Part shown: piece by piece, positions 49,669-57,451 of the stretch
Layout of the letters: each line of letters begins with the position of its first letter
How positions within the stretch are numbered: the first letter of the stretch is position 1
Source of the DNA: CAYJLF01 sp964371055
GTDB taxonomy: Bacteria > Eisenbacteria > RBG-16-71-46 > CAIMUX01
Reading direction: 5' to 3'
DNA length: 64,000 bases
Assembly (NCBI GenBank): GCA_964371055.1
Contig: CAYJLF010000004.1
Span: 186,001-250,000, forward strand
The notes under the pieces: generated by a model
Told to the model about the DNA's origin: nothing
Seen by the model: the letters and a program-made list of their open reading frames with translations, nothing else
The model's database searches: none
Program-made: the position numbers and the translations under genes

Positions 49669-50925
49669 ATGACGAAGACCCGGACCCGCCCGGCGCGCGC
49701 CGCCGCTCTCAGTTTCGCCGCTCTCGTCGCCGTCGCGGCGATCGCCCTGCCGGCCCGGGCCCAGAGTCCCGGCGTGACCAAGGCCCTCGCGGCCGCGGTC
49801 ACGGTCGAACTCCGGGACGCGGCCGGCCGCCCGTTGCGCCAGGTGAATGGCACCGTGGTGTCCCAGGGGGTCGTCGTCCAGACCTCCTCCCTGCTCGGGG
49901 CGACCCAGGCGGAGATCAAGGCTCGCTCCGGTGAGACGTGGACGGTCAGCCAGGTCTCCGCGACCAACGGATCGGTCGGACTGGCCATTCTGCCGCTCCC
50001 CGCGTCCTTCCCCCAGGCGCTGGTCTTTCCCCCCAGCGGCGCCTACATGCCCTCGAGCCGGGTCTTCCTGCTGAACGGTCCAGGGGTCGGGCCCGACTCG
50101 GTCTCAGCTACGATCTATGAGCACTTCGCCCTCCGCGGCCAGCCCGACCTGAGCCCGGTCACCCCGGGCGTCCCGGGCGCTGCCCCGGTCGTCGACCCCA
50201 CGGGCCGGTTCCTCGGAGTCGCCTGCGACCTGAGCGAAGGCCCGGTGAAGTTCGGCTACATCGTGCCCATGGCTTCGGTGCGGGTGGTCGCGACCCAGGC
50301 CGGCACCCCGGCTCCGATGACCAGTTTCAACGGAACGGGCGGACCTCCGTTCGAGGACCGGTCGACGCTGCAGGGACTCGTCTTTCGCGGCGCGGTCCTG
50401 ACGCGCACCCAGCAGGCCGACGACGCCCGCATCTTCCTCTCCGAAGCGCTGAAGAAGGACCCCCAGAGCTCGGAAGCCTACTTCTGGAGCGGTCAGGTCT
50501 TCTTCGCGCAGGAGCAGTTCCAGCGCGCGGCCGAAGAGTTCCAGCAGGCCGGCGCCAAGGAACCGGGCTACCACCTCGCCTGGCACATGGCGGGCGCCGC
50601 GCTCAATCAGGCGGCCGACTATGCCGGCGCCGAGCGGATGTATCAGAAGGCGATCGAGGTCAAGCCGAACGCGGCCGACACCTACTGCAATCTCGGTGGC
50701 GCCTATTACAACATGCAGCGCCCCGACGATGCGATCGCCGCCCTCCGCCGCTCGATCCAGATCGATCCTCGCTATGCGCGCGGCCTGGCCTACACCAACC
50801 TGGCCGTCGTCCTGAACGGCCTGGGGCGCCGCGACGAAGCCGAGCAGGTCTACGAAGACCTCCGCAAGGTCAACGAGGAGTGGGCGGCCCGCCTGCGCGC
50901 CACCCTCGATGGGCAGCCGCGGTGA
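49669..50925 (+). CDS. Exported TPR-repeat protein with N-terminal trypsin-like/serine-protease-like region
   Basis: 418 residues. Signal peptide at the N-terminus (AAALSFAALVAVAAIALPARAQ). Residues ~30-225 are beta-rich and laid out like a degenerate trypsin/HtrA-type fold (VSQGVVVQTSSLLG, GSVGLAILPLP, GVACDLSEGPVKFGYIVP), but no Ser-His-Asp triad is evident. Residues ~250-410 are TPR repeats (AYFWSGQVFFAQEQFQRAAEEF, DTYCNLGGAYYNMQRPDDAI, GLAYTNLAVVLNGLGRRDEA). It probably scaffolds protein interactions in the envelope. ATG 49669 is preceded by AGGGAGGTGG. Its TGA overlaps the GTG of the zinc-ribbon gene. Confidence 0.78.
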   Translation: MTKTRTRPARAAALSFAALVAVAAIALPARAQSPGVTKALAAAVTVELRDAAGRPLRQVNGTVVSQGVVVQTSSLLGATQAEIKARSGETWTVSQVSATNGSVGLAILPLPASFPQALVFPPSGAYMPSSRVFLLNGPGVGPDSVSATIYEHFALRGQPDLSPVTPGVPGAAPVVDPTGRFLGVACDLSEGPVKFGYIVPMASVRVVATQAGTPAPMTSFNGTGGPPFEDRSTLQGLVFRGAVLTRTQQADDARIFLSEALKKDPQSSEAYFWSGQVFFAQEQFQRAAEEFQQAGAKEPGYHLAWHMAGAALNQAADYAGAERMYQKAIEVKPNAADTYCNLGGAYYNMQRPDDAIAALRRSIQIDPRYARGLAYTNLAVVLNGLGRRDEAEQVYEDLRKVNEEWAARLRATLDGQPR

Positions 50926-51587
50926 CGCGCCCCACGACCGCCTCGGGAACGGGAACGCCTCCGTTCTCTGACCCCGCTCCGGCCGGACGCTGGCAGCGCT
51001 GGCCCTGTCCGCAGTGCGGTTACGAGGGGCGCCGCTTCGAGCTCAACTGCCCCGAGTGCGACGCTCCGCCCTGGGATGACAAGGGCGCACTCGGACCCCC
51101 GGGACCGAGGGTCGGGAGCGACGTCGAGGTCCGTTCCCGGGGGCTCGTACGGCATCAGTTCCGGTTCAGCACCCCGTCGGGTTTCCTGGGAGTCCTGACC
51201 CGGCACTTTTCCGGCGGCGGGAACTGGCTGGGGGTGGACGGCCGTGAGTGGCGAATTGATCGCATGGGGCTGCTCGGCACTGCCCACCTGCTGCGGGACG
51301 GAGACCAGGCGGTCGCCGGAGCCGATGCGCCGAGTGTGATGCACGGCCTCTTCCGTGGTGATCACCGCATCCTCCAGGGAGACCGGTCCTGGCGCCTCGC
51401 TCGCACCGGGCTGGCCCGGCACGCGTTTGTCCTGACCGACGAGGGGGGAGCCGAGGTTCTTCGGTTGCGCGGCGGGCTCCTCGATCCTCTGCGCCAGGTC
51501 GAGGTCGTGACCGCGGCTCCGATGCCGGTCTTCGTCCTCGCCTCGTACCTCGCCTGCGGACTGCGTCAGGGCGAAGGGGAAGTCTAG
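50922..51587 (+). CDS. Zinc-ribbon protein of unknown function
   Basis: 221 residues from a GTG that overlaps the preceding stop (GTGA). After a Pro/Thr-rich start a zinc ribbon is formed by CPQCGYEG and CPECDAPP (about residues 30-52). The remaining ~150 residues are beta-rich with repeated short strands (EWRIDRMGLLGTAHLL, RSWRLARTGLARHAFVL), loosely like a tubby/LURP-one-type barrel, which is a shape impression and not a family call. The C-terminus has a hydrophobic stretch (PMPVFVLASYLACGL) that may be a membrane helix. Function unknown; co-translated with the TPR protein. Confidence 0.7.
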   Translation: MTRPTTASGTGTPPFSDPAPAGRWQRWPCPQCGYEGRRFELNCPECDAPPWDDKGALGPPGPRVGSDVEVRSRGLVRHQFRFSTPSGFLGVLTRHFSGGGNWLGVDGREWRIDRMGLLGTAHLLRDGDQAVAGADAPSVMHGLFRGDHRILQGDRSWRLARTGLARHAFVLTDEGGAEVLRLRGGLLDPLRQVEVVTAAPMPVFVLASYLACGLRQGEGEV

Positions 51588-51625
51588 CCGCCCCGCCGGG
51601 GAGCGACCGGGCCGCGCATCCGCCA

Positions 51626-51655
51626 TTGTGGCTCGACCCCGCGGTCGGCTATTCT
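51626..51655 (+). promoter_or_regulatory. Sigma-70-like promoter for the leucine-degradation operon
   Basis: TTGTGG (51626-51631) and TATTCT (51650-51655), 18 bases apart, about 30 bases upstream of the first operon ATG (51686). Visual match. Confidence 0.45.
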
Positions 51656-51685
51656 CTCCCGTTCCGACGCAAGCAGGAGACGCGC

Positions 51686-53293
51686 ATGGACATCCTTCCC
51701 ACCCGGGTCGATCCATCCGATCCGGAGTTCCAGGCCAATCGGGCCTTTCACCTCCGGCAGCGCGACGAGCTCTTCGCGCGGCTCGAGACGATCCGCGAAG
51801 GCGGGCCGCTCGAAGCCCGCCGCAAGCATCTCGCGCGCAAGAAGCTCCTGGTTCGCGATCGGATCGACCGGGTGCTCGATCCCGGAAGTCCCTGGCTGGA
51901 GCTCTCTCCGCTCGCCGCCTACCAGGTGTACGACGACGACCTTCCCGCCGCGGGCATCATCACCGGAATCGGACGGATCGAAGGCCAAGAGTGCATGCTC
52001 GTGGCCAATGACGCCACGGTCAAGGGGGGCACCTATCACCCGCTCACGGTGCGCAAGCATCTCCGCGCCCAGCAGATCGCCCTCGAGAACCGACTTCCCT
52101 GCATCTACCTGGTCGATTCGGGCGGGGCCTACCTCCCGCTGCAGGACCAGGTCTTCCCGGACGAGGGGCACTTCGGCCGGATCTTTTACCTGCAGGCACA
52201 GATGTCGGCCGCGCGGATCCCGCAGATCGCGGCCGTGCTCGGCTCCTGCACCGCGGGCGGCGCCTATGTACCGGCCATGGCGGACGAGTCGGTGATCGTG
52301 CGCGGCACCGGGACGATCTTCCTGGGCGGTCCGCCGCTCGTCAAAGCCGCGACCGGGGAAGAGGTCAGCGCCGAGGACCTGGGCGGCGCAGAGGTGCACT
52401 GCCGCGTCTCGGGCGTGACGGACCACATGGCGGAGGACGATCCCCACGCGCTCGAGATCGTCCGGCGGATCGTGCGTCATCTCAACCGGCGGAAAGAGAC
52501 CTCCCTCGACCTCGCCCCCCCGGAAGAGCCGGCCTACGATCCCGAGGAACTCTACGGCTTCCTGCCGAGCGACCTGCGCCGCCCCTGCGACGCCTACGAG
52601 ATCGTGGCGCGGATCGTCGACGGCAGCCACTTCCACGAATTCAAGGCCCAGTACGGCACGACCCTCGTCTGCGGCTTCGCCCGCATCCACGGCTATCCGG
52701 TCGGGATCCTGGCGAACAACGGCATCCTCTTCTCGGAGAGCGCCCTCAAAGGAGCGCACTTCATCGAGCTCTGTTGCCAGCGCGGCACGCCGATGCTCTT
52801 TCTGCAGAACATCACCGGATTCATGGTCGGCCGTCGCTACGAAGCAGGCGGCATCGCCAAGGACGGGGCCAAACTGGTGCAGGCGGTCGCGACAGCGGCG
52901 GTGCCGAAACTGACCGTGATCGTCGGCGGCAGCTTCGGCGCGGGCAACTACGGCATGTGCGGACGCGCCTATGCGCCGCGGTTCCTTTTCATGTGGCCCA
53001 ACGCCCGCATCTCGGTCATGGGCGGAGAGCAGGCGGCCGGGGTCCTGGTGCAGGTCAAACGCGACCAGCTCGCGGCCCGGGGAGAGTCCCTCACACCGGG
53101 GGATGAAGAGGCCATCCGCCGTCCGATCCTCGAACGGTACGAGCGCGAAGGTCATCCCTTCTACTCCAGCGCGCGCCTCTGGGACGACGGCGTCATCGAC
53201 CCTCTGGAAACGAGGCCGGTGCTGGCCCTCGCCCTCTCGGCCTGCCTGAACGCGCCGGCCGCGGAGACGCGCTTCCCGGTCTTCCGGATGTAG
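51686..53293 (+). CDS. Methylcrotonyl-CoA carboxylase beta (carboxyltransferase) subunit
   Basis: 535 residues, the normal size of MccB/LiuB. Carboxyltransferase N- and C-domains with YLVDSGGAYLPLQDQVFPDEGHFGR-type block, GSCTAGGAYVPAMADE (oxyanion Gly-Ala), GPPLVKAATGEEVSAEDLGGA and GGSFGAGNYGMCGRAY. These features, and the co-encoded hydratase and HMG-CoA lyase, indicate methylcrotonyl-CoA rather than propionyl-CoA as substrate. It transfers carboxyl from biotin to the acyl-CoA. ATG 51686 (MDILPTRVDPSDPEF) agrees with family starts. First gene of a plus-strand operon of five genes with tight spacing. Confidence 0.92.
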   Translation: MDILPTRVDPSDPEFQANRAFHLRQRDELFARLETIREGGPLEARRKHLARKKLLVRDRIDRVLDPGSPWLELSPLAAYQVYDDDLPAAGIITGIGRIEGQECMLVANDATVKGGTYHPLTVRKHLRAQQIALENRLPCIYLVDSGGAYLPLQDQVFPDEGHFGRIFYLQAQMSAARIPQIAAVLGSCTAGGAYVPAMADESVIVRGTGTIFLGGPPLVKAATGEEVSAEDLGGAEVHCRVSGVTDHMAEDDPHALEIVRRIVRHLNRRKETSLDLAPPEEPAYDPEELYGFLPSDLRRPCDAYEIVARIVDGSHFHEFKAQYGTTLVCGFARIHGYPVGILANNGILFSESALKGAHFIELCCQRGTPMLFLQNITGFMVGRRYEAGGIAKDGAKLVQAVATAAVPKLTVIVGGSFGAGNYGMCGRAYAPRFLFMWPNARISVMGGEQAAGVLVQVKRDQLAARGESLTPGDEEAIRRPILERYEREGHPFYSSARLWDDGVIDPLETRPVLALALSACLNAPAAETRFPVFRM

Positions 53294-53321
53294 GCGAACG
53301 GCCGATGCGAGGAGGGTCGTG

Positions 53322-54290
53322 GTGAACGCGCACGAAGTGCTGTCCCAAGCGCGGGCCGGCGGCCGCCTGGCGGTCATCGACCGCGGGCCGGTCCGCGAAA
53401 TCCGCCTGCACCGTCCCGAGGTGCATAACGCGCTCGATGCCGAGCTGATCGGAGCGCTGACCGCGGCCTTCGAGGAGATCACCCTCGCCGTGGAGCCAGC
53501 CGCCGATTCCGGTGCTCTCCCCTCCAGCGGCGGCGAAGACATCCGACCCGGGAGCGATTTCGAACCGCCTCGCGCGATCCTCCTGAGCGGAGCCGGACGC
53601 TCTTTCTGCGCGGGCGCCGACCTTCAGTACATGCGCGAGGTCGCCGCTTTCAGCGAGGAAGAGAACCGCGCGGACGCGCTGCGACTCGCCGCACTCTTCG
53701 CCGCGATCCGGCGTTGCCCCGTCTTCGTCCTGGCGCGGGTCCAGGGGGCGGCGCTCGGCGGCGGATGCGGACTCGTGGCCGCCTCCGACCTTGTCGTGGC
53801 CGCCGCCGGCGCCCGCTTCGGCTTCACCGAAGTGCGCCTCGGCATCGTTCCGGCGACGATCTCACCCTACGTCATCGAGCGGATCGGCGCGGCGCGCGCC
53901 CGCGCTCTCTTTCCCACCGGAGAGATCTTCGACGCGCACGAGGCCCGGCGGATCGGGCTCGTCGATCGGGTGGCACCGGATGAGGAACTGGACGGCGCGA
54001 TGGGTCGGATCCTCGGTGCCCTGCTATCGGCCGCGCCCGGCGCTTCGCGCGAGGCGAAGGCGTTGGCCGACCGGATCGCCGCCGCGTCATCCATTCCCCT
54101 CGACCCGGCCCTGGCGGCCGAAACGGCCGGATGGATCGCCCGCCTGCGCGCCTCCGACGAGGGGCGCGAGGGCATCGCCGCCTTCCTCGAAAAACGCCCG
54201 GCCCGCTGGGTGCAGTCGCTCGACGAGATCGGATGGCTCGATCGCCCCGAACCTCCGCGATCCGGTTCCCCCCGAGGAGACGCGGCATGA
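53322..54290 (+). CDS. Enoyl-CoA hydratase family protein, probable methylglutaconyl-CoA hydratase
   Basis: 322 residues, slightly long for the crotonase family because of an insertion after residue ~55 (EPAADSGALPSSGGEDIRPG). Crotonase features: LHRPEVHNALDAELI, oxyanion-hole GRSFCAGADLQYM and ALGGGCGLVAASDLVVA, plus FGFTEVRLGIVPATISPYV with the catalytic Glu region. In the operon with MCC and HMG-CoA lyase it should hydrate 3-methylglutaconyl-CoA to HMG-CoA. Two adjacent GTG codons could start it; the second (53322) has better spacing from AGGAGG. Its stop overlaps the biotin carboxylase ATG (ATGA). Confidence 0.88.
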   Translation: MNAHEVLSQARAGGRLAVIDRGPVREIRLHRPEVHNALDAELIGALTAAFEEITLAVEPAADSGALPSSGGEDIRPGSDFEPPRAILLSGAGRSFCAGADLQYMREVAAFSEEENRADALRLAALFAAIRRCPVFVLARVQGAALGGGCGLVAASDLVVAAAGARFGFTEVRLGIVPATISPYVIERIGAARARALFPTGEIFDAHEARRIGLVDRVAPDEELDGAMGRILGALLSAAPGASREAKALADRIAAASSIPLDPALAAETAGWIARLRASDEGREGIAAFLEKRPARWVQSLDEIGWLDRPEPPRSGSPRGDAA

Positions 54291-55891
54291 AGCGAGCACC
54301 GTTCGATACGCTCCTGATCGCCAACCGCGGGGAGATCGCGGTGCGGATCCTCCGCGCTGCCCGCGAACTGGGACTCGCCACCGTCGCGGTCTACTCGGAC
54401 GCCGATGCCGACGCGCGCCATGTCCTGGAAGCCGACCGCGCGGTCCGTCTCGGGCCCGCGCCGGCCGCCGAGAGCTACCTTCTGGTCGAGGCGATCCTGG
54501 CCGCCGCACGCTCCACCGGCGCAGGCGCGATCCATCCCGGTTACGGATTCCTCTCGGAGAACCCGGCGCTGGCCGAGGCGTGCGAGGAGGCCGGGATCGT
54601 CTTCGTCGGCCCGCCGGCCGGGGCCATCCGGCGGATGGGAGACAAGGCGGAGGCGCGGCGCCTGGCGGAAGCGGCCGGAGTGCCGGTCATCCCGGGCTAC
54701 GACGGCGCGGCCCAGGACGAAGCGAGCCTGCGACGCGAAGCGGAACGGATCGGGTGGCCGCTCCTGCTCAAGCCGGCAGCCGGAGGCGGGGGAAAGGGGA
54801 TGAAACTCGTCGAGTCGTCTGGCGATTTCGGCGCCGCCCTCGCGTCGTCCCAACGCGAGGCCGGCTCGGCCTTCGGCGATGCGCGCATTCTGCTCGAGCG
54901 ATTCCTCCGGCCGGTGCGCCACGTCGAGATCCAGGTTTTTGCCGACAGCCATGGCGGTTGCGTCCACCTGTTGGAGCGGGAGTGCTCCATCCAGCGCCGA
55001 CACCAGAAGATCCTCGAGGAGTCTCCCTCGCCGGCTCTTGACCCCGCCACCCGCGAGGCGATGGGGCAGGCGGCGGTAGCGCTGGCCCGGGCGGTGGAAT
55101 ATCGCGGTGCCGGCACCGTGGAGTTCGTCCTCTCCCCCGACGGTTCGTTCCACTTCCTCGAGATGAACACCCGCCTCCAGGTCGAACACCCGGTGACGGA
55201 GGCGGTCACCGGGATCGACCTCGTCCACCTCCAGCTCCGCGAGGCGATGGGCGCGCCGCTCCCGCTCCGGCAGGAGGAGGTGCGCGGTCGCGGACACGCC
55301 ATCGAGTGCCGCATCTACGCCGAGGACCCGTCCCAGGGATTTCTCCCGGCGGCCGGACCGATCCGGCTGCTCCGGGAGCCGCAGGGACCGGGCATCAGGG
55401 TCGACAGCGGCATTCTCGAAGGGGGACGGATCGGAGTGCACTACGACCCGATCCTGAGCAAGCTGATCGTCTGGGCCGAGACCCGTGCCGCCGCGGTGGC
55501 CCGGCTCAAGACGGCCTTGCGCGACACGGTGATTCTGGGCCTGCCGACCAATCTCCCCTTCCTGCAGCTCGTGGTCGACCATCCGGCCTTCCAAGCCGGA
55601 GAGACCTTTACCAGCTTCGTCGAGGATCACTTCCCCGACGGTCTCCCGCCGGCGGCGGGACCGGCGCTCGAGGCGATCGGCTTCGCGGCCATGGCCGAGG
55701 CCCTGACGACTCCCGGCGCGGCCTGCCACGATCCGATCGACCCCACCGCGCTCTCCGCCGCCCGCGGCGCCGGCTCGAGTCCGGCGCCCGAGACTTCCCG
55801 CGCGGACCGGTACTCTCCCTGGGACCGCCTCCGCCGCTTCCGGACCGGAACGGCCCATTCGGACGCACGCGCCCGGAACGACCGCTCCTGA
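54287..55891 (+). CDS. Biotin carboxylase subunit of acyl-CoA carboxylase (split MccA)
   Basis: 534 residues: N-terminal LIANRGEIAVRILRAARELG, ATP-grasp blocks LLLKPAAGGGGKGMKLV, HVEIQVFADSHGG, EMNTRLQVEHPVTEAVTG and the C-terminal carboxylase domain GHAIECRIYAEDP. It carboxylates biotin with ATP and bicarbonate. Canonical MccA is about 650-670 residues including a BT linker and biotinyl domain; here the biotinyl domain is a separate protein encoded ten bases downstream. The final ~60 residues (DPTALSAARGAGSSPAPETS) are low-complexity and may be a remnant linker. ATG overlaps the hydratase stop. Confidence 0.92.
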   Translation: MKRAPFDTLLIANRGEIAVRILRAARELGLATVAVYSDADADARHVLEADRAVRLGPAPAAESYLLVEAILAAARSTGAGAIHPGYGFLSENPALAEACEEAGIVFVGPPAGAIRRMGDKAEARRLAEAAGVPVIPGYDGAAQDEASLRREAERIGWPLLLKPAAGGGGKGMKLVESSGDFGAALASSQREAGSAFGDARILLERFLRPVRHVEIQVFADSHGGCVHLLERECSIQRRHQKILEESPSPALDPATREAMGQAAVALARAVEYRGAGTVEFVLSPDGSFHFLEMNTRLQVEHPVTEAVTGIDLVHLQLREAMGAPLPLRQEEVRGRGHAIECRIYAEDPSQGFLPAAGPIRLLREPQGPGIRVDSGILEGGRIGVHYDPILSKLIVWAETRAAAVARLKTALRDTVILGLPTNLPFLQLVVDHPAFQAGETFTSFVEDHFPDGLPPAAGPALEAIGFAAMAEALTTPGAACHDPIDPTALSAARGAGSSPAPETSRADRYSPWDRLRRFRTGTAHSDARARNDRS

Positions 55892-55901
55892 CGAGGATGG
55901 A

Positions 55902-56501
55902 ATGAAGACACACTGGAAGCGGCTCTATCTCGCCCCGGACGGAGAACACGCCGCGACGATCGAGTTCGGCGACGGACAACTCGATCTCGTGGTCGGGCAC
56001 GAGGCGCGCGCGTATCTCTGCCAGGCGGCGCCGGGAGGCCGTTTGCTGCTCCGCCACGGCGACCAGGTCCACTCCGGCTACGCGGTCCGGGACGGCGACC
56101 GGCTCTGGATCCACCTGGCCGGATCGCTCCATCGCCTTCAGATCGCCCGTGGCGGCGGCCGGGTCGCCGACCGCCCCTCGGGGCCGGTCTCCGACGAGCT
56201 GCGCGCGCCGATGACCGGGACGGTCCGCGCGGTGCACGCGGCGCCAGGCGACGCCGTCAACGCCGGCCAGTCGCTCGTCATCCTCGAGGCGATGAAGATG
56301 GAGCATGTCCTGAAGTCGCCGCGGGACGGACGGGTCGCCGCGGTCCACTGCGAGCCGGGGGAGCTGGTGGATCTGCAGCAGGTCCTCCTGCGCCTCGCCC
56401 CGGCCCAGGCGACCGGGGCCGCGAACATGGACCAAGGCAGCGGCGGCCAGGAGGCTTCTCCAACGGAAGGTAGGGCCGATCGCGAGGAGGAGTCGCCTTG
56501 A
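55902..56501 (+). CDS. Biotinyl carrier protein of the acyl-CoA carboxylase
   Basis: 199 residues. The C-terminal lipoyl/biotinyl domain (about 97-165) contains EAMKMEHVLKSP with the biotinylated Lys near residue 132, and GTVRAVHAAPGDAVNAGQ ahead of it. The N-terminal ~90 residues are beta-rich (RLYLAPDGEHAATIEFGDG) and resemble the beta-barrel BT linker that joins carboxylase to biotin domain in MccA. The polypeptide thus carries the missing C-terminal part of a split alpha subunit. It lies between the biotin carboxylase and HMG-CoA lyase genes; the lyase TTG overlaps its stop. Confidence 0.92.
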   Translation: MKTHWKRLYLAPDGEHAATIEFGDGQLDLVVGHEARAYLCQAAPGGRLLLRHGDQVHSGYAVRDGDRLWIHLAGSLHRLQIARGGGRVADRPSGPVSDELRAPMTGTVRAVHAAPGDAVNAGQSLVILEAMKMEHVLKSPRDGRVAAVHCEPGELVDLQQVLLRLAPAQATGAANMDQGSGGQEASPTEGRADREEESP

Positions 56502-57430
56502 TCCTGCACGATCTTCCCCGGCGCGTGCGCATCGTGGAAGTCGGGCCGCGCGATGGTCTTCAGAACGAGCCGTCGATCGTCCCGCCCGAGCAGAAGATCG
56601 CGTTCGTCGACCTCCTGTCGGACGCCGGCCTCCCGGAAATCGAGGTCACTTCGTTCGTCAGCCCGAAGGCGGTGCCGCAGCTGGCCGATGCCGACCAGGT
56701 CCTCCGCTCCATTCGGCGACGGCCCGGCACCTGCTACTCCGCGCTCGTGCCGAACGAACGGGGGCTGGAACGGGCGCTGGCCGCAGGAGTGGACGCGGTG
56801 TCGGTCTTCACCGCCGCGTCGGAGAGCTTCAACTTACGCAACATTCACGCCGGGATCGCCGAGTCGATCGAGCGGTTCCGCCCGGTCGCCTCCACAGCGC
56901 GCTCCGCCGGAATCCGGCTGCGTGGCTACGTCTCGACCGCCTTCGTCTGTCCCTTCGAAGGCCCGATCGACCCCGCGAAGGTCTGTGACGTCGTCCACCG
57001 TCTGCTCGATCTCGGCGTCTCGGAGGTCTCGATCGGCGATACGGTCGGCGCCGCCGGACCGCTCGCGGTCGATCGCCTGCTCGACGCGTTGTTGCCGTCG
57101 CTCCCGCCGGAGCAGATCGCCCTGCACCTCCACGACACGCGCGGCACGGCGCTGCCCAACATCCTGCTGGCCCTGGAGCGCGGGATTGCGACCTTCGACT
57201 CTTCGGCGGGCGGACTGGGTGGTTGCCCCTTCGCGCCGGGCGCGGCCGGGAACGTCGCGACCGAAGACCTTCTCTTCCTCCTCGAGGGACTGGGGATCGA
57301 GACGGGGGTCGATGCGGCGGCCCTCGGACGCGCGTCCGATCTGATCGAGCAGGCGCTGGGGCACGCGCTCCCCTCCCGGGTGCGGCGGGCCGGGCCGATC
57401 CTCGCGGGACCGCTCCGCCTGAAAGACTGA
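56498..57430 (+). CDS. Hydroxymethylglutaryl-CoA lyase
   Basis: 310 residues from a TTG that overlaps the biotin carrier stop. HMG-CoA lyase features: VRIVEVGPRDGLQNEPS at the N-terminus, SFVSPKAVPQLADA, IGDTVGAAGP, ALHLHDTRGTALPN (metal-binding His pair) and GLGGCPFAPGAAGNVATED, the family signature with its active-site Cys. It splits HMG-CoA into acetoacetate and acetyl-CoA and completes leucine catabolism. The TTG is read as start because coupling to the upstream stop is exact and AGGAGGAG precedes it. Confidence 0.93.
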   Translation: MILHDLPRRVRIVEVGPRDGLQNEPSIVPPEQKIAFVDLLSDAGLPEIEVTSFVSPKAVPQLADADQVLRSIRRRPGTCYSALVPNERGLERALAAGVDAVSVFTAASESFNLRNIHAGIAESIERFRPVASTARSAGIRLRGYVSTAFVCPFEGPIDPAKVCDVVHRLLDLGVSEVSIGDTVGAAGPLAVDRLLDALLPSLPPEQIALHLHDTRGTALPNILLALERGIATFDSSAGGLGGCPFAPGAAGNVATEDLLFLLEGLGIETGVDAAALGRASDLIEQALGHALPSRVRRAGPILAGPLRLKD

Positions 57431-57451
57431 CCGGGCAGCGGCGGCCGCCGG

